From Bacteroidales bacterium (GTDB lineage Bacteria > Bacteroidota > Bacteroidia > Bacteroidales > UBA3824): a DNA stretch of 35,334 nucleotides. The DNA is taken from NCBI GenBank assembly GCA_024413595.1, contig JAKSUC010000002.1, positions 1 to 35,334 of the forward strand, read 5' to 3'. Shown in pieces: positions 25,238 through 33,736 of this stretch. The translations under genes were made by a program, and so were the position numbers. The notes under the pieces were generated by a model, which was not told the origin of the DNA, ran no database searches, and saw only the letters and a program-made list of their open reading frames with translations. Position 1 is the stretch's first letter. Each line of letters begins with the position of its first letter.

Positions 25238-26473
25238 ATGAATAATAAAATATTAGAAGTAATAAAATACGAGTTTTTAAAAATTGTAAAATCCAAAATA
25301 TTTATAATAGGTACACTATTAGGACCAATATTGTATATAGGTTTAATGTTTGTAGTGATTTATTTTACCGAAAAATCTAACGACAGGAGTAATGATATTA
25401 TAAATATTGGATTATTAAGTAATTATCAAGATTCTACAACCAATAGTGTAATATCCAATTTGAAAAATCAAGGTTGGAATATTGTAGAATACAATAATCA
25501 AGATTCACTTAAACAATTGACAATCAGAGATTCAATAAAAGGTTATATAGTAGCAGATTCGTTAGATCAATATGGTTATTATTCAACAAATTTAACCGAT
25601 AGATATATAAACAATACAATAGAAAATGCAGTTACAGCAACAGTTAGAGAAAAATATATCAAAGAAAGTGGATTAACAGGAGAAGAAATATCCAAAATAT
25701 TAAATCCTGTAGTATTTCAAACCTATAAATTTAGTGAAGAAGATGAGTCTGCAAAATCTACAGATTCAAAAATGGAAGAAGCCTCAAATTTTATAATTTC
25801 TATTATAATTGCATTTTTAACATTAATGTTGGTAATGTTATATGGACAAACAATAGGACGTTCAGTTGTAACAGATAAATCATCAAAAATTGTAGATATT
25901 TTATTAACATCAGTAAATACTAAAGAGTTATTAATAGGAAAAATAGTAGGAGTTGGAAGTGCGGGAATATTACAATTTTTAGTGTGGGTATTAGGAGGAT
26001 TTTTATTTGCAGTTTTTTCGAATAAATTTTCAATTGATATACCAATCAATTTAAATGGATGGTATGTATTAATAATATTTGTACTCTTTATTTTAGGATT
26101 TATTTTATTTTCAACCATTTATGCAATGTTTGGAGCATTATCCGATACCGATCAAAATTTTAATCAAATATCACAAGCATTTACAATGATTACCGTAATG
26201 CCATTTATGATACTTTCTCCAATATGTACAAATCCAAATTCAATGTTTTCTATAATAATGTCAGAAATACCATTTTTTGCACCATGTACAATGGGATGTA
26301 GAATAGTTTGTGGTGAAGTTCCAATTGGTCAAATTGCATTAAGTTTAATATTACTTGTTCTTACAATTGTGATAGTAGTAAAGATTTCAGCAAAAATATT
26401 TAGAATAGGAATTTTGACAAGTGGAAATTATGGATTTAAAGATTTGATTAAATGGTTGAAAACTAAAGAGTAA
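25238..26473 (+). CDS. ABC-2 type permease (NatB-like)
   Basis: A 411-residue membrane protein of the ABC-2 family. One N-terminal membrane helix (about 20-45) is followed by a ~135-residue soluble segment that should lie outside the cytoplasm, then about five or six helices: 184-203, 232-255, 268-296, 310-330 and 363-385. This layout (large loop after TM1, then a five-helix bundle) is characteristic of NatB/YhaP-type exporters. It forms a transcription unit with the preceding ATPase gene. Substrate unknown. Confidence 0.9.
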   Translation: MNNKILEVIKYEFLKIVKSKIFIIGTLLGPILYIGLMFVVIYFTEKSNDRSNDIINIGLLSNYQDSTTNSVISNLKNQGWNIVEYNNQDSLKQLTIRDSIKGYIVADSLDQYGYYSTNLTDRYINNTIENAVTATVREKYIKESGLTGEEISKILNPVVFQTYKFSEEDESAKSTDSKMEEASNFIISIIIAFLTLMLVMLYGQTIGRSVVTDKSSKIVDILLTSVNTKELLIGKIVGVGSAGILQFLVWVLGGFLFAVFSNKFSIDIPINLNGWYVLIIFVLFILGFILFSTIYAMFGALSDTDQNFNQISQAFTMITVMPFMILSPICTNPNSMFSIIMSEIPFFAPCTMGCRIVCGEVPIGQIALSLILLVLTIVIVVKISAKIFRIGILTSGNYGFKDLIKWLKTKE

Positions 26474-26494
26474 TACAATTATAAGACACAAAAA

Positions 26495-26524
26495 AAGCGG
26501 TGAAATAATTTATAATCACCGCTT
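26495..26524 (-). terminator. Terminator for the lipoprotein gene at 26549
   Basis: Perfect 9-bp stem AAGCGGTGA / TCACCGCTT with a 12-nt AT loop. The minus strand continues into a run of seven T. On the plus strand the tail is weaker, but the hairpin may also end the natAB-like unit. Confidence 0.9.
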
Positions 26525-26548
26525 GATATTTATAATGTTAAGTTAACA

Positions 26549-27055
26549 TTAATTACATTCAAAAGTTGAAGTTGTAGAAGCACCTTCTTGTTTCCAAACT
26601 AATTTGTTTTCTGTTAATTCAATAATTTCGTATTTAGTAGGTTCTGATTTATATTCATTTTTGTCGTAATCCCAAGGAGTTAGCAAAAGATATTTTTCAT
26701 CTTCAGAAAATTGCCATTTTCCTGCACCAGTTGTGGTAGAAAGAATACCTTGACCTGCTGTAATAGAGTAAACTTGGTCTGTGTGAGTTTTTGAGTCAAG
26801 ACCAAATAAATATTTACCAGCTAAGAAATTTCCAATTTTTTCAACATCTCCACCTAATTGAAAATCAGATTTAATACCAGTACTTTCTTCTAAAGCCTGA
26901 TTGTCGCTTTTTAGATTTGCATTAAGATTTGGAACCCAATTTTTGTCCATAAGCATTTTTTCTTTTGCAGAAAATTCTTTAGAACTTCCGCCACATGCAA
27001 CTAAAAATAAACTTGCTGTTAAAACTGCAATAATTAAATTAAATGTTTTTTTCAT
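26549..27055 (-). CDS. Small lipoprotein, lipocalin-like
   Basis: A 168-residue lipoprotein with signal peptide MKKTFNLIIAVLTASLFLVAC (Cys21) followed by GGSSKEFSAKEK. The mature part has alternating strands with Trp-containing turns (KNWVPNLNAN, GKWQFSEDEKYLLLTPWD, NKLVWKQEG). It resembles the lipocalin-like small lipoproteins (META/lipocalin_4/5 type) that are abundant in Bacteroidota, but I cannot name the family with certainty. It shares the CGGSS start of the mature protein with the next gene, though the rest is unrelated. Single gene with its own terminator. Confidence 0.8.
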   Translation of the reverse strand: MKKTFNLIIAVLTASLFLVACGGSSKEFSAKEKMLMDKNWVPNLNANLKSDNQALEESTGIKSDFQLGGDVEKIGNFLAGKYLFGLDSKTHTDQVYSITAGQGILSTTTGAGKWQFSEDEKYLLLTPWDYDKNEYKSEPTKYEIIELTENKLVWKQEGASTTSTFECN

Positions 27056-27148
27056 TTGTTTGTAAGTTTTTAATAATTAATAAAAAATAATTTTTTTTCG
27101 CTTCTATAGTTGTAATTTAATTCAAAAATTGAAAAAAAATAAAAAAAA

Positions 27149-27176
27149 AATCTTGTTCCCAAAAGAGAACAAGATT
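27149..27176 (-). terminator. Rho-independent terminator
   Basis: Perfect 10-bp stem AATCTTGTTC / GAACAAGATT with an 8-nt loop, followed on the minus strand by ten T. It lies 24 bp past the stop of the lipoprotein gene at 27201. Confidence 0.92.
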
Positions 27177-27200
27177 ATTAAAACTATAAAAATAAAAAAA

Positions 27201-27629
27201 CTATTCTAAAGTCCACCATAGTTCACCATCTTCATTGAGAACTATAGATAAAGTAGTTCTACCAGTTAAATCAATTTCGTCAAAATCAATGTAATCGTTT
27301 TCTAAATCATCAGGATTTTGGAATAAACGAATGTCCCAAGCTTGATCTTTATTACCAGAGATTGTGATAACAGCTTGTTGACCGTTAGGAAATTCATCAT
27401 TAGGTAAAACATCAGACCATTTTTCTTGAGAAGAAGGCGACATCATAATTCCATAGAAATCATAACCAGAAAGATTTACAATATTAAAAGTACTAGTTGT
27501 AGATTGAGTACTTTCTGTTTTTTCTGTAGAACTAGAATTGTTAGAATTTGTGTTAGAAGAACCACCACAAGATACCATAAAAACAGCTACTAAACCTAAT
27601 AGCATTGAAAATAATAATGATTTTTTCAT
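27201..27629 (-). CDS. Small lipoprotein with WDIRL-type domain
   Basis: A 142-residue lipoprotein (signal peptide to Cys21, VSCGGSS) with a Ser/Thr/Asn-rich linker (about 25-46). A ~90-residue beta domain follows: FNIVNLSGYDFYGIMMSPSS, then a Trp-containing EKWSDVLPNDEF, DQAWDIRLFQNPDD and the terminal WWTLE. The combination of NLSGYDF / SPSS-W / WDIRL occurs in a small, uncharacterised beta-sandwich domain found in several bacterial phyla. The linker suggests display away from the membrane. Function unknown. About 258 bp of very AT-rich DNA separate its start from the divergent guaB. Confidence 0.82.
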   Translation of the reverse strand: MKKSLLFSMLLGLVAVFMVSCGGSSNTNSNNSSSTEKTESTQSTTSTFNIVNLSGYDFYGIMMSPSSQEKWSDVLPNDEFPNGQQAVITISGNKDQAWDIRLFQNPDDLENDYIDFDEIDLTGRTTLSIVLNEDGELWWTLE

Positions 27630-27887
27630 TTTTTTAAATAATTAAAATTAATAAAATAAATTGTTTTTGTATATAAGATGAAAAACACATCGAAATTCCA
27701 TAAAAAAAAATCACTTTTTTTTCATTTTTTTTTATTTTATTTTATAAGTTGTTGATTATAATATAATTATAAAAAAATATTTTATAAAAAAATTATTTCA
27801 TAAAAAATTAAAATAAGTATTCATATATTTTTATTAACATTGCAAAATTTTAATAAAACGTTCGATAACACATAAAACATTCTTATC

Positions 27888-29384
27888 ATGGCACATATCA
27901 TAAACGAAATCTCAAGGACATTCAACGAATATTTGTTGATACCCGGATTAACAACAAAAGATTGTACTCCCGACAATGTGGATTTAAGAACACCATTGGT
28001 AAAATTTAAAAAAGGAGAAACCTCAGCAATAACATTAAATGCGCCATTTGCATCAGCAATAATGCAATCTGTATCAGATAGTAATATGGCTATTGCGCTT
28101 GCAAAAAATGGAGGTATATCTTTCATTTATGGTTCTCAATCTATTGAAGATCAAGCCGAAATGGTAAGAAGGGTAAAAAAATATAAAGCAGGATTTGTTG
28201 TTAGTGATGCAAATTTAACACCAGAAGCAACACTTCAAGATGTTATAGAATTAAAACAACGTTGCGGATATTCAACAATAGGCATTACCGAAGATGGAAC
28301 ATCAAATGGAAAACTATTAGGATTAGTAACAAGTAGAGATTATCGTCCAAATCGTGATCCAAGAGATAAAAAAGTTAAAGACTTTATGACTCCATTTTCA
28401 AAATTAATAGTTGCAAAATATCCAGTCACTTTAGAAGAAGCCAACGATATAATTTGGGAAAATAAAATAAATGCACTACCAATTATAGATGATAATCAAA
28501 ATCTTAAATATTTTGTATTTAGAAAAGATTATGATAGTCATAAATCAAATCCATTAGAATTGTTAGATAGAGAAAAACGCCTTTTAGTAGGCGCAGGAGT
28601 AAATACAAGAGATTTTGCAATACGAATTCCAAAATTAGTGGAAGCAGGCGTTGATGTAATTTGTATGGACTCGTCAGATGGATTTTCAGAATGGCAAAAA
28701 GAAACCATAAAATGGGTACGTGAAAATTATGGAGATAGCGTTAAAATTGGAGCAGGCAACGTTGTAGATGCCGAAGGATTTAGATATTTAGCAGACGCAG
28801 GAGCTGATTTTGTAAAAGTTGGTATTGGAGGAGGTTCAATATGTATAACTCGAGAACAAAAAGGTATTGGACGTGGACAAGCAACAGCAATAATTGATGT
28901 TGCCAAAGCAAGAGATGAATATTTCCAAGAAACAGGCATTTATATTCCAATCTGTTCTGATGGAGGTTTGGTTCAAGATTATCACATGGTTTTGGCATTA
29001 GCAATGGGAGCAGACTTTTTGATGATGGGACGTTATTTTGCACGTTTCGACGAAAGTCCAACCAAAAAAGTGATGGTAAACGGAAGTTATATGAAAGAAT
29101 ATTGGGGTGAAGGTAGTAACCGTGCTCGCAATTGGCAACGTTATGATATGGGAGGAGCTACAACATTAAAATTTGAAGAAGGTGTTGATAGTTATGTTCC
29201 ATACGCAGGAAAACTAAAAGATAACTTGACTGTTACAATTGATAAAATAAAATCAACAATGTGTAGTTGTGGTGTTACAACTCTTAATTCATTGAAAAAC
29301 AATGCAAAAATTACTCTTGTTTCTTCAACAGGAATTATTGAAGGTGGTGCTCACGATGTTGTTTTAAAAGAACAAAAACAGTAG
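27888..29384 (+). CDS. guaB: IMP dehydrogenase, Tritrichomonas-like type
   Basis: A 498-residue enzyme that oxidises IMP to XMP with NAD+, the committed step of guanine nucleotide synthesis, in the cytoplasm. The TIM barrel is split by a CBS-pair domain (about 105-220). Catalytic Cys319 lies in [17 protein letters not shown] (315-331). The flap has Arg418-Tyr419 (NWQRYDMGG) and Arg382 follows MMG. These residue numbers are those of the Tritrichomonas foetus enzyme, and long segments agree with what I remember of it ([27 protein letters not shown], the ending EGGAHDV). The usual Bacteroides GuaB starts differently. All key residues are present, so it should be active. Single gene ending in a strong terminator. 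Confidence 0.95.
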   Translation: MAHIINEISRTFNEYLLIPGLTTKDCTPDNVDLRTPLVKFKKGETSAITLNAPFASAIMQSVSDSNMAIALAKNGGISFIYGSQSIEDQAEMVRRVKKYKAGFVVSDANLTPEATLQDVIELKQRCGYSTIGITEDGTSNGKLLGLVTSRDYRPNRDPRDKKVKDFMTPFSKLIVAKYPVTLEEANDIIWENKINALPIIDDNQNLKYFVFRKDYDSHKSNPLELLDREKRLLVGAGVNTRDFAIRIPKLVEAGVDVICMDSSDGFSEWQKETIKWVRENYGDSVKIGAGNVVDAEGFRYLADAGADFVKVGIGGGSICITREQKGIGRGQATAIIDVAKARDEYFQETGIYIPICSDGGLVQDYHMVLALAMGADFLMMGRYFARFDESPTKKVMVNGSYMKEYWGEGSNRARNWQRYDMGGATTLKFEEGVDSYVPYAGKLKDNLTVTIDKIKSTMCSCGVTTLNSLKNNAKITLVSSTGIIEGGAHDVVLKEQKQ

Positions 29385-29438
29385 ATTTTGTAGTTAGTAG
29401 CAAGTAGTAAGTATACGACTTGTTGATTTGATATAAAA

Positions 29439-29474
29439 AACGGAGAGTTTGAAAAATACTTCAAACTCTCCGTT
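29439..29474 (+). terminator. Terminator of guaB
   Basis: Perfect 15-bp stem AACGGAGAGTTTGAA / TTCAAACTCTCCGTT with a 6-nt loop, followed by T8. It is homologous to the hairpins at 31313-31346 and 34631-34666 further right. Confidence 0.95.
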
Positions 29475-29512
29475 TTTTTTATTAAAAATTGTATTTTATA
29501 TTTTTAGTTTTT

Positions 29513-29520
29513 TATATTTG
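29513..29520 (+). promoter_or_regulatory. -7 box for LuxR-type gene, copy 1
   Basis: TATATTTG matches TAnnTTTG. A TTG lies at 29490-29492, about 20 bp upstream, as a possible -33 element. Transcription would start about 35 bp before the ATG at 29560. Confidence 0.5.
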
Positions 29521-29559
29521 CCATTATTTAATCAAACAAAAAACTAATATCTCTAAATA

Positions 29560-30300
29560 ATGCGAATTATAGATTTATTTAAAAACGAAAATAATATTGT
29601 TTCAGAAATTAACAATATAGAATACAATGAATTAAGTGTATTATATTATTTTTTAGACACTTTATCCAAAATAGCAGATTTAGGATTTTAAATAATAGAT
29701 TATAACAAGAATAAAATAATTTATTTATCAAGTAATATAACAAATTGGAGTGGAATATCATTAAAAAATATAGAACAAAAAAGTCTAGACTTTATTTCAG
29801 AAACGGATTTGACGTTGCTTTTAGAAATAAATAAGGCTTTTTTTGAATATATAAAACCTATTTCATCAGAAGATTATATAAAATATAGCATATCATATAA
29901 TTATAGATTTATTTCAAAAACTGCTAAATTTTTAATAAATCAAACATACGCACCAATACAAATCCGTAATGGAAAAATATGGCTAGCCTTATGTACAGTA
30001 ACACTTTCGTCTCGTTCCACATCTGGCAATATTATACTGAAAAAAAATGATTCAGATATTATTTACACATATTCAGTTGAAAATCATTGTTGGAAAAAAC
30101 AGCAAAAAATAAAATTAACATTAATAGAAAAATTAATAATAAGATATTCAGCACAAGGATTAACAAATAGCCAAATATCGAACAAAATATTAAAATCAGA
30201 AAATTCAATAAAATCATACAAAAAGCGATTGTATAAAAAGTTGCAAGTTCATTCAATAACCGAAGCAATAGTCTTTTCACAAAATCAAGCATTATTATAA
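29560..30300 (+). pseudogene. LuxR-type regulator with in-frame stop, copy 1
   Basis: From ATG 29560 a single frame of 246 codons is open except for TAA at 29689-29691 (codon 44). Before the stop it reads LSVLYYFLDTLSKIADLGF and after it IIDYNKNKIIYLSSN, which together fit the PAS-like sensor start of Bacteroidales LuxR regulators, where a Y/V usually stands at the interrupted position. The C-terminal ~60 residues are a LuxR/GerE HTH: LTLIEKLIIRYSAQGLTNSQ then ISNKILKSENSIKSYKKRLY. A TTG at 29809 could start a 163-residue HTH fragment. The intact protein would have been a soluble sensor-regulator, probably of the module downstream. Same lesion in copy 2. Whether any product is made is unknown. 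Confidence 0.82.
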
Positions 30301-30306
30301 AAACGC

Positions 30307-30381
30307 CCCGAAAGTGTCATTTTTTATCAAAAAAATACCCGAAAGTGGCTATCTAATTCAATATTTTTTATTATATATTTG
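30307..30381 (+). promoter_or_regulatory. Promoter with paired direct repeats (candidate operator), module 1
   Basis: Two CCCGAAAGTG repeats (30307-30316 and 30338-30347) start 31 bp apart, about three helical turns, and the -7 box TATATTTG is at 30374-30381. The inner repeat ends 26 bp before the -7 box, covering the -33 region, a position suited to an activator. The first repeat is 7 bp after the regulator's stop codon. LuxR binding is inferred from position only. Confidence 0.6.
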
Positions 30382-30426
30382 TGGGTGAAAATTAAAACCA
30401 AGATAAACAAATTAAAACAAAACATT

Positions 30427-31293
30427 ATGCAACATTTAAATTCTAAAGTAATATTTTTATTATCAATATTTATTTTAGCTTTGTTATTGATATCATGCGA
30501 AAAAATGAGAGATGAAGGAACAAGTAATGATGATCTCTATTATGTAACAACTAATAATATTGTAGATTGTTATTTTACTCCTAAAAAACTAAATATTTAT
30601 GTTTCTGAAGATAAGCGAATTGTAGGAGATTGGTTTGCTACTGAAGGTTTTGAAAAAGTGTTTGGCCCTGATTATACAAGAGATTTTAAACAAGAATATT
30701 CATCTCGTTACTATTTTTTAGATGAATTAAGTATAAAAAAATACATAGATTTAAAGAATAAAAATTACGGAATAAAAAATTTTATTGATAAAAATGATAT
30801 AAATAGTCCATATAAAGAATATGCAACTTATTTTGGCGATACATTATGTATAAGCGACCATTATGATGGAGGTGAGTTTTATGGAGAAACAGCTTCAGTA
30901 TTACCATTAATAGGAGTAGATGTAATTAGCGACAAAGATTTTGACGAAAATCATTCAGCAGGAACATTGTTGAACGACATTATTAAATATGGTTGGACTG
31001 ATAATATATATAATTGTCTTCATGAAGTTGATGAAAATAATAATTTGCGATTTTATGGAAAAAGAGATTTTGAATTATATTCATCTGACAATTTTTTATT
31101 AGAACCTTTTTCAATAACATCTTTACCAACTAATCCTTTGTTAATGATGGGTAGTAAATTCTATTTAAAATTTGACCATGAACCAACAAATTCAGGAACA
31201 TATCAATTTACAGTAAAATTTATATTTGGATCAGATCCAATAACTGGCGAAACTGTAGATATTGCTCCTGCAACAGTAAGTATTGACTTTTAA
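30427..31293 (+). CDS. Lipoprotein of the C10-protease module, paralogue 1
   Basis: I choose ATG 30427, which begins a lipoprotein signal peptide (MQHLNSKVIFLLSIFILA, lipobox LISC, Cys at about 21) and shares the leader AACATTATG with its paralogue. Earlier in-frame codons only add a non-coding-like leader. The mature protein (288 residues in all) starts EKMRDEGTSNDD and has a conserved N-terminal block (NNIVDCYFTPKKLNIYVSED), a divergent middle and a highly conserved C-terminal half ending IAPATVSIDF, probably beta-sandwich. It is 54% to >90% alike in different parts with the paralogue at 33737. Family not recognised. The upstream 35 bp contain the last codons of a lost C10 peptidase gene, so it was once the second gene of a protease-lipoprotein operon. 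Confidence 0.85.
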   Translation: MQHLNSKVIFLLSIFILALLLISCEKMRDEGTSNDDLYYVTTNNIVDCYFTPKKLNIYVSEDKRIVGDWFATEGFEKVFGPDYTRDFKQEYSSRYYFLDELSIKKYIDLKNKNYGIKNFIDKNDINSPYKEYATYFGDTLCISDHYDGGEFYGETASVLPLIGVDVISDKDFDENHSAGTLLNDIIKYGWTDNIYNCLHEVDENNNLRFYGKRDFELYSSDNFLLEPFSITSLPTNPLLMMGSKFYLKFDHEPTNSGTYQFTVKFIFGSDPITGETVDIAPATVSIDF

Positions 31294-31312
31294 GATTTTG
31301 ATACTATAAAAA

Positions 31313-31346
31313 AACGGTGAGTTTGAAAAACTACAAACTCACTGTT
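31313..31346 (+). terminator. Terminator of module 1
   Basis: 13-bp stem AACGGTGAGTTTG / CAAACTCACTGTT with one G-T pair, followed by T9. Homologous to the guaB terminator, with a compensatory change in the stem. Confidence 0.9.
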
Positions 31347-31376
31347 TTTTTTTATTAAAAATTATATTTTAAATTT

Positions 31377-31384
31377 TATATTTG
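31377..31384 (+). promoter_or_regulatory. -7 box for LuxR-type gene, copy 2
   Basis: TATATTTG at the same place relative to the reading frame as in copy 1. The sequence further upstream differs from copy 1 and no clear TTG is present at -33, so this promoter may be weaker. Confidence 0.4.
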
Positions 31385-31423
31385 CCATTATTTAATCAAA
31401 CAAAAAACTAATATCTCTAAATA

Positions 31424-32164
31424 ATGCAAATAATAGATTTATTTAAAAACGAAAATAATATTGTTTCAGAAATTAACAATATAGAATACAATGAATTAAG
31501 TGTATTATATTATTTTTTAGACACTTTATCCAAAATAGCAGATTTAGGATTTTAAATAATAGATTATAACAAGAATAAAATAATTTATTTATCAAGTAAT
31601 ATAACAAATTGGAGTGGAATATCATTAAAAAATATAGAACAAAAAAGTCTAGACTTTATTTCAGAAACGGATTTGACGTTGCTTTTAGAAATAAATAAGG
31701 CTTTTTTTGAATATATAAAACCTATTTCATCAGAAGATTATATAAAATATAGCATATCATATAATTATAGATTTATTTCAAAAACTGCTAAATTTTTAAT
31801 AAATCAAACATACGCACCAATACAAATCCGTAATGGAAAAATATGGCTAGCCTTATGTACAGTAACACTTTCGTCTCGTTCCACATCTGGCAATATTATA
31901 CTGAAAAAAAATGATTCAGATATTATTTACACATATTCAGTTGAAAATCATTGTTGGAAAAAACAGCAAAAAATAAAATTAACATTAATAGAAAAATTAA
32001 TAATAAGATATTCAGCACAAGGATTAACAAATAGCCAAATATCGAACAAAATATTAAAATCAGAAAATTCAATAAAATCATACAAAAAGCGATTGTATAA
32101 AAAGTTGCAAGTTCATTCAATAACCGAAGCAATAGTCTTTTCACAAAATCAAGCATTATTATAA
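31424..32164 (+). pseudogene. LuxR-type regulator with in-frame stop, copy 2
   Basis: Same reading frame as copy 1, with the same TAA at codon 44 (31553-31555). The first codons differ by one amino acid (MQII here, MRII in copy 1). The C-terminal 163 residues, including the LuxR HTH, are identical in the two copies. Because the stop is shared and the copies are almost identical, either the nonsense mutation preceded the duplication or one copy was converted by the other. It lies directly upstream of the promoter of the C10 peptidase module. Confidence 0.82.
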
Positions 32165-32170
32165 AAACGC

Positions 32171-32245
32171 CCCGAAAGTGTCATTTTTTATCAAAAAAAT
32201 ACCCGAAAGTGGCTATCTAATTCAATATTTTTTATTATATATTTG
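32171..32245 (+). promoter_or_regulatory. Promoter with paired direct repeats (candidate operator), module 2
   Basis: Identical to the element in module 1: CCCGAAAGTG at 32171-32180 and 32202-32211, and -7 box TATATTTG at 32238-32245. It should drive the C10 peptidase and the following lipoprotein as one transcript. Confidence 0.6.
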
Positions 32246-32291
32246 TGGGTGAAAAAATATTATTTAATCTATAAAATTCATTTTAAATAAC

Positions 32292-33715
32292 ATGAAAAAG
32301 AAAATTTGTATTTTCGCATTATTATTGATTTCTGCATGTAGTGAACCACTGCAAGAAAGCGAAGAATTATTTTTGGATATCCAAGACGATGAAGAAATTT
32401 CATCTATTATTGAGTTTTCACCCGAAGAAATTCGATTGATAGAAGAAATTGCAAACAATTCTCCTAAAATTAGTGAAGAAAATGCACAACAAACAGCATT
32501 ACAAATTTTAGGGTTGAGCAATGAAAAATCAAATTCACCACAAAATTTGATGTCAACTATTATTTGTAATCCTAAAATAAATACAAAAAGTTTAAGAAAA
32601 TCATACACAGCAGAAGCAGATACTGCAATATATATATTTAATTCGCCCGATGATAATGGCTTTGCAATATTATCAGCCGATTTAAGAGTTCCCGATCAAA
32701 TATTAGCATATTCAGATAATGGAAATTTTGAAATTGATTCAGAAAATCCAGCAATGGAATATTTCTTAGAACTAGCAAAAGATTATGTAGCAAATTGTAT
32801 AGAAGAAGCAGAACAACAAAAAGATTCATTAACAGAGTCGATTTGTCAAAAACTAGGAATAGTAAATGATTCAATTCAACAAGTGATTAATAATATGACC
32901 AAATCTACAGAAATACAACGAATAAAATGTACAACTGTAGGTTTACCTAAAATAGTAAGCGAAGATTTAGGAAAAGTAAATCCATTAATAAAAACACAAT
33001 GGCATCAACATTCTCCTTATAATTTATTATGTAATGGAAATAATGCAGGTTGTGTTCCCATTGCTATTGCTCAATTATTAGTATATTGGCATTATCCTGA
33101 TGTATTTAATGGTTATAGATTTAATTGGGAAGTTATGGAGATACAAGTAATTTAAATTATAAAACACAGGTATCATTATTAGTTAGTATATTAAGAAATG
33201 GACTTAAAACCAACGGAACTACAACATTAGATAATAATGCAAGAAAATATTTAAAAGATTTTCTTCATTTAACATCACAAAATCAGTATTATGATTACAT
33301 TTATTATAAAGTTACAGATGCTTTGGATAATGGTATTCCTGTTTTTATGATTGGGAAAAGAGATAATATATTTAATGGCCATGCTTGGATTGCTGATGGT
33401 TATCTTAAAAGACGAGTTACAAAATATGAAACATTTAAATATTGTATTGTTGAGCAAGAAAATAATGGAACAATAACAACAAGATTTGAAGATATACCAT
33501 CTACAACAATAACTAGTTATGAGTTACTTCATATAAATTGGGGATGGGGAAGTGGTAATGGTTATAATGGATATTATAATCAAAATGTCTTTGATACTGA
33601 TAAAAAAATGGTAGAAGATGAAAATGGTTTTTTTAATCAAACAAAAGCATCTTTGAAAAATAGATTTAATTATAATAAAAATATAGAAATAATAACAGAT
33701 ATAAAACCAAGATAA
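32292..33715 (+). pseudogene. C10 (streptopain-type) peptidase lipoprotein, frameshifted
   Basis: Two overlapping frames (32292-33155 and 33125-33715) encode the two halves of one cysteine protease. The first half has a lipoprotein signal (MKKKICIFALLLISAC), an inhibitory prodomain with a Spi-like part (NGFAILSADLRVPDQILAYS) and the catalytic Cys in NNAGCVPIAIAQLLVYW. The second half carries the catalytic His in GHAWIADGYL and the HINWGWGSG motif. The frame changes between 33125 and 33155, just after GYRFNWEV, consistent with a single-base indel. Family C10 includes SpeB, interpain and the Bacteroides fragilis Bfp proteases. As written, no active enzyme can be made, because the His is out of frame. 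It is followed 21 bp later by the paralogue 2 lipoprotein gene. Confidence 0.9.
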
Positions 33716-33736
33716 ACAATTTAAAACAAAAACATT

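Larger units (their letters stand above)
29510..30391 (+). repeat. Long direct repeat, copy 1 (regulator plus promoter)
   Basis: An 882-bp block repeated at 31374-32255, exactly 1,864 bp away, without indels. By eye only two substitutions separate the copies (29564 G/A and 29568 T/A). It holds the -7 box, the whole LuxR-type reading frame and the promoter that follows. Weaker similarity continues to the left through the terminator hairpins. No terminal inverted repeats or transposase, so it looks like a segmental duplication. Confidence 0.92.
31374..32255 (+). repeat. Long direct repeat, copy 2 (regulator plus promoter)
   Basis: Second copy of the block at 29510-30391 (offset 1,864 bp, two substitutions seen by eye). 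To its right the sequences differ: copy 1 joins the tail of a lost peptidase gene, copy 2 leads into the peptidase gene itself. Confidence 0.92.

Noticed and set aside
29560..32164. Reassignment or programmed readthrough of TAA, suggested by several in-frame TAA codons
   Set aside because: Most intact genes here (for example guaB-adjacent modules, B1, btuB, natB) end with TAA used as a normal stop, and the affected genes also carry frameshifts or a lost start. Ordinary decay explains the pattern better.
29510..32255. Mobile element flanked by long direct repeats
   Set aside because: The repeats consist of a host-type regulator and promoter, and there is no transposase, integrase or inverted terminal repeat. 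Segmental duplication is simpler.
33125..33715. Independent gene starting with TTG at 33125
   Set aside because: It overlaps the preceding frame and contains the His half of the C10 catalytic domain, so it is the second part of one frameshifted gene.
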